This document shows positions 59,630 through 64,000 of a stretch of DNA of 64,000 nucleotides, piece after piece. Under the pieces are notes generated by a model, which saw only the letters and a program-made list of their open reading frames with translations, was not told the origin of the DNA and made no database searches. Each line of letters begins with the position of its first letter. Position 1 is the first letter of the stretch. A program made the position numbers and the translations under genes. This DNA is from Iris pallida (Eukaryota; Streptophyta; Magnoliopsida; Asparagales; Iridaceae), in assembly GCA_029216955.1 (NCBI GenBank), contig JANAVB010003400.1, forward strand, positions 11,671,983 through 11,735,982, given 5' to 3'.

Positions 59630-62113
59630 ATTAGAAAGATGGTTGATATAAATATGTTTACTTGAGTTCCCAAAGCTAACCAATGTGGATCCAAGTTTAC
59701 TTGGATACTAAAGTCTTCGTCTAATACTATAGGTGGAGCATCCTGTGCTAAGCCATAGAACCATGGAACAAGTTGATGATTGCAAAGCTTCAAAGGTCAT
59801 CTTCCAAGCAATTGCACCAATACAAGTGTGATCACTAGAACCACTTTGGTAACATGCTAAACGATTCTTCTTAAGTTGCTAGAACTATAGAATCTTACAT
59901 GTCTTTAATAAAATTTCACTATTTCTTACTAGAAGTGCTTATTTTTGTTATATTATATAAACTAGTGTGATACATGTTTATAGCATTCTTAGGATAATGT
60001 TCTTCAAATACAGTTGCATGGCTAGTTACTATCTCAAATGTTATGTCACACTAAGCATCCTTTCTATTTGTCTGACATTTTTATATATCCATGGATATCT
60101 TTTGTCTTTATTTATAAAGTATGGATATCCTTTTAGTCAATATGATCTTGTGTTTTACTTTTCTAATTTGCTAGTGCACGTTTTTAGTATATATCTTTTA
60201 TATATCTATAGTGCACTATGAAAACTTTTTTGAAAATTAGTTCTTAATCCTTGATGATCATTCATTGTCAATTCTTTGGGTATTTACTTCTCTTATAGTT
60301 AGGGATTATGGATTTCGATGATGTTTGATAATACTGCATATATTATTTTAAATCTAAGTTCTTAAAAGTAGAAATCATTTTGGGTACAAGCCTACAAAGG
60401 GTCCGTCTGTCACCACGGCTATGGCTAAAGTGAAGCAGTACTTAAGCGTCCTCCGATGGACCTTAGTTAGCTGGGACAGTACCCCAACAGCTAAACCAAA
60501 GTAATCAATACTTTATAGACTTAAGATTTATTAAGGTCTACTTACAACTATTGTCTAAATCTGGATCCAAGGCACTAAATCCAGTCCCCTAGGTTCCAGA
60601 ATACATCAGCGTATCTAGGTCCTACATTTGATTTATAAATATTTATATTTTATTGTTACCCATTGATTTTGTAGCACATATAAGGATGCATGTAATTGAT
60701 ACATCTTAGGCTTATAGCTACAAATGATTTAAATTTTTTATTGTTTGAGATCTTTCGATTCTAGTGGATATACTTAAATTTTATATTCTCTAAATCGATC
60801 TATAATCTTGGATTGATCTCATTTTTAAGAAGAGATATGGATTTCATCTTTTGATTTTATCTTTTGATGGATAATATTATTTGATGGTAATATACATTGA
60901 TCTTCTATAGGTTAATGTTTGTCATCTTTTGATATATTCATTTTTTTTGTTACTCTATTTTTGATTTGATCTTGTGAAGGTTTTCTGATATGTTCTTTAG
61001 TGTTTCCGTAATATTCATGATATTAGTTTTACGAAGCTTTTATTATCTTTTTATTTAAGTTAATAACTGCCTATAGTAGTAATTCTTTGCGGGAGAAAAG
61101 TCAAGCAAATTGAATTTCTTTCTCTTAAAGCGTTTCTTTTCTTTAACCTTACGGTTATCAGATGGACACCGTGCTAAGGTTTTAAAAGGGAAGAAATGAA
61201 CTTTGATAAGAAGATCTAATACTTTGATGAGTTAGTTTCCTACTTTTGGAAATATATTTTATTTGTTCATCTTTAAGTATTTATTTATTGGATATTTCTT
61301 TTACTTGCCTAAAGATGATATTTGTTTTATGTTTGGAACTTTATATGCTTTGATCAAAGGGATGAAAGATGCATATCTTGGATATCCCTCAGATTTTATA
61401 ATTTTCTATTTTATGCATATAAATTGCTTTTTGAACTAGATACGTATATTTTAAAGGAAAGCAAATTAATTGTTTCAATTTATATATATACCCTTAATAT
61501 GTAGTATACCTAGTTCGTCTTGGACATATATTCTTTTACTTAAAATATCTTATTGCATTGGTTATGGTATTTTGTTTTATAGTGGATTTATGAGAGAATA
61601 TGATTCTTCTTGGTTCTCTCATTTTCATAGGTTTACTTGATTTCTCTATCTTGATAACTATTGAGCTATTATTTTTTTTATACAACATCTCAAACAGTTA
61701 TAGTACTTGATCTATTTGTTGAGTTGATATATTTCAAACTCTTATTAGTATGCATTTACTATTTCAGTGTGTATTGTTCTCTTTTTTCTTCTTAGTATGC
61801 ACTTCTCATTTTATGCGTAGCATTATCTATCTTAGTTTATGCTTTCTTCATAGAACTGCCTGTGAAATTTATGTTATTCTTTATATATTTTCTGTATTTC
61901 TTCAACGTTTGTTTCTTAAGCATGAATTGCGAGGGAGCTTCTCTCTTTGCAATTATTTTGCTAAGTGACAATGGGGAAGAAAATAATCTAACATCTATTT
62001 CAGGAGATGAGGAGACAATACAGTACAGAACAAGAACAGTTCCTTACAAATTTTGATATTTTTGTTCAAATCAAGATCAAGATATTATATCAGTCAAGGT
62101 TTGTCAATTATCA
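59630..62113. other. Region where copia pol should be; non-coding
   Basis: The first 70 bases still read like the linker after the zinc knuckle (a WVPK-like repeat, FTWIPK in another frame). From 59720 on the sequence is AT-rich with no protease, integrase, RT or RNase H motif on either strand. One less AT-rich patch (60395-60625) is unexplained. Confidence 0.65.
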
Positions 62114-62127
62114 AAATAGGGGAGATT
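62114..62127 (+). promoter_or_regulatory. Copia polypurine tract
   Basis: AAAATAGGGGAGAT immediately before TGTTAGCCC of the right LTR, the usual copia form. Confidence 0.8.
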
Positions 62128-63059
62128 GTTAGCCCATTGGTCATGGTCAAACATAATTTTAATAATTGATCTAACACTGTCTTGATATAAGGGCTACTTG
62201 GAAAACTGCTGAGAATTACTACTGCTACCATTCAAGACTTGAAGCCAGTTTGCCACTAAGTCTGTATTTCCTTTATCAATATAATTTTCATAATTTATTG
62301 AGTCTATGAATACGATGTACACCGAGTCGTACTGGCAAATAAGCTACCCCAAAATAATTTTAAAATATTCCTTTGTTTGAAAATAAATCCATTAAAAAAA
62401 GCTCCTAACTGCTTGACTTTTCAAAAAGCCAAAAACTAATTTGCAAAAACTCTAACAGAACACCAGGAGAATTCGACCCGAGTTCGGTCCGAATTCACCC
62501 CGAATTCGGTTAGTGGACGTTGGATTTTGAACTTGGTCTTCCCGCAGTTACGGATGCAACGACTATCTGTCGCGATTCTCTCAAAGAATTCTGCCCGAAT
62601 TCTGTCCGAATTCTGCCTTTGGAAAACCTATAAATGGAGAAGAATTTCCATCATTTCAATACACCTCTCTCTTCTCTTCTCTCTAAGCTTAATACATTCT
62701 TCCAAAGTGTTCTAAACCTTTCATTTTCAAATCCTGAGCCAGTTACAATCCTCTAGTCGATTTGCCAGTACGGTACGGTCTAGAAGTTTCAGAGTGATTG
62801 TAATCAGAGGCTTGATTGAGGAAAGACACTTCACAATTGAAGTCGGTCGAGTACTTCGGATCAAAGCTCGCGTTGTAGAAGTTGTAAGAACTTTGCCTGA
62901 AAACTTGTAACGTTTTTCCATAGTGGATTTCAACTGGAAGCTAGAGTTCTTCCAGCTGGACTAGTCCTCACAGGAGGAAAACCAGTATACATCATTGTGT
63001 TTGCGTTTGCTCTCTGCTCTCTACTTTTCATTTACAAATCTATGATATATATATATATA

Positions 63060-63104
<45 letters not shown>

Positions 63105-63215
63105 ATATATATATATTCTGTGATCTTGTTGCTAATAATTTTTAAATAGCTAATTTTCTGCTGCCTACTCTATTCACCCCTTCTAGGGTATAGCGCTTTA
63201 CATTTCGTTCCTACA
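62128..63215 (+). repeat. Copia 3' LTR (1088 bp)
   Basis: TG...CA ended. TATAAAT at 62629-62635. Contains a (TA)n expansion (63048-63118) absent from the 5' copy. Otherwise clearly the same sequence as the split 5' LTR, with several substitutions per hundred bases. Confidence 0.92.
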
Positions 63216-64000
63216 ATGCCTGGATCGAATTCAAGGACCTTTTCAAGAAGAAGTTATTTTCCCCTACTGATTGATTGGACATGGCTAGTTAGTTTCAGAA
63301 CCTCCAGCAGGGAGGTATGTCAGCGGAGGAGTATGCTACGGAGTTCGGTAGGCTAAACCGATACGTAGAGTACATGGTACGGGGCCCGAAGATTAGGGTA
63401 AATCACTTTTGGGAGGGACTGATTTGGGACGTAAAGATCCTCTTTCCTTCCTTCTATAAGACCTACGCGAAGATTCTTGCAGAGGCATGTAAGGTAGAGC
63501 GAGAGTTGGGCCTGAAGCTAAGAGAGATCGCGACTTCCTTTTGGGGGGCTACTAGCAGCGTGGGGCTGCTAAGCTTTCCCAGCTAACATCGTTCTTTTTA
63601 GTCACGCTGAAGCAGTTTCAAGCTTCGATTAGGGTGCCCGTTCAGCGGGTTATCACGGCAGTAGCAGACCGGTGCAATATGTTCCTTGCTACTTCTGCAG
63701 AAGCCCGACCGTATCTGGAAGGTTACAGCAAGAGGCTGGGTTGTACCTATATTGCGGCACCGATGGGCACCAAGATGAGGGATTTACTTTCGAGCCCTCG
63801 TCATGCAGCTCATGGAGCAGGTGCCAACCCAGAGAGCACTGGCTAGGCCACCTGTGGCACCGCATCATGCCCCACACCATCAGAGGGAGATACCTCGTCA
63901 GGGTAGGGCATTTGTGATGGCGGGTCGAGGAGACCAACACTGTAGGTGATGGCCTGGAAGGTTAGGTTATGTTCTTTTTTTCCTTCATGTTCCTTTCCAT
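63216..64000 (+). pseudogene. gag: gag of Tekay-type element 2, 3' part (runs off the window)
   Basis: Resumes exactly where the copia insertion cut the frame: W-I-E-F-K-D-L-F-K-K-K, then FQNLQQGGMSAEEYATEFGRLNRYVE and the core C-terminus KILAEACKVERELG (63317-63586). TGA at 63270-63272 and TAG at 63292 interrupt it. Degenerate zinc-knuckle remains (YCGTDGHQDEG) lie at about 63755-63790, followed by a Pro/Arg-rich linker. Protease and later domains would lie beyond 64000. Confidence 0.82.

Larger units (their letters stand above)
54119..63215 (+). mobile_element. Gag-only Ty1/copia element inserted in the Tekay-type gag
   Basis: LTRs of about 1.0 and 1.1 kb (TGTT(G/A)GCCCATT...CCTACA), an initiator tRNA-Met primer site, gag frames with zinc knuckles, a polypurine tract and 5-bp flanks ATACC (54114-54118) and ATGCC (63216-63220), four of five identical. 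Without the 3-kb solo LTR in its 5' LTR it was about 6.1 kb. I see no protease, integrase, reverse transcriptase or RNase H, so it depended on another copia element. Confidence 0.88.

Noticed and set aside
59967..61968. Small open frames in the copia interior as possible env or accessory genes
   Set aside because: All are short, AT-driven and rich in Phe/Leu/Tyr/Ile, as expected of random AT-rich DNA, and none has a recognisable domain.

Overview
This is nuclear DNA from a flowering plant. The evidence is one spliced gene with a very GC-rich first exon and AT-rich introns, plant telo-box motifs (AAACCCTAA), Ty3/gypsy chromoviruses of the Tekay/Del type, a Ty1/copia element primed by initiator tRNA-Met, CACTA and hAT DNA transposons, and a tRNA-derived SINE. 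The GC-rich 5' exon suggests a monocot, probably not a grass; this is a weak inference. All labels come from reading motifs, since no database search was possible.

Layout. (1) 221-11863: a complete but dead Tekay-type retrotransposon with 3.3 kb LTRs and a GCTAT target duplication. Its polyprotein frame has three stops and one frameshift. (2) 11869-16284: intergenic DNA with a 93-bp tandem repeat, an hAT-like end, a SINE with a 15-bp target duplication and a 151-bp imperfect hairpin. (3) 16285-36611: the only clear host gene, a PHD-finger protein in seven or eight exons on the + strand. Its first intron is about 15.6 kb and holds several DNA transposons, including hAT-type elements with 8-bp target duplications and a decayed hAT transposase on the - strand. 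(4) 38353-39725: two short hAT-type elements with perfect 8-bp duplications. (5) About 40063-51767: a decayed CACTA transposon with a 40-bp hairpin-forming tandem array, a TNP2-type transposase, DUF4218- and DUF4216-like segments and a Transposase_24-like second gene. (6) About 51768-53050: a fragment of another LTR. (7) 53051-64000: a nested stack. A second Tekay-type element is split inside gag by a gag-only copia element (54119-63215), and the copia 5' LTR is itself split by a 2995-bp solo Tekay-type LTR (54757-57751, duplication GTATG). The order of insertion can be read directly.

The most unusual signal lies inside the Tekay-type LTRs. Two unrelated-looking LTRs (221-3524 and 54757-57751) share near their 3' ends the same arrangement: splice acceptor, short open exon, GC-type donor (AG|GCAAGT), intron of about 500-560 bp, acceptor, and an exon beginning with the same codon phase. 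That last exon carries the hexapeptide LCDTYY, whose codons differ only at silent third positions, and ends in TAG. This looks like a conserved spliced small gene carried within the LTR, which I do not recognise as a described Tekay component.
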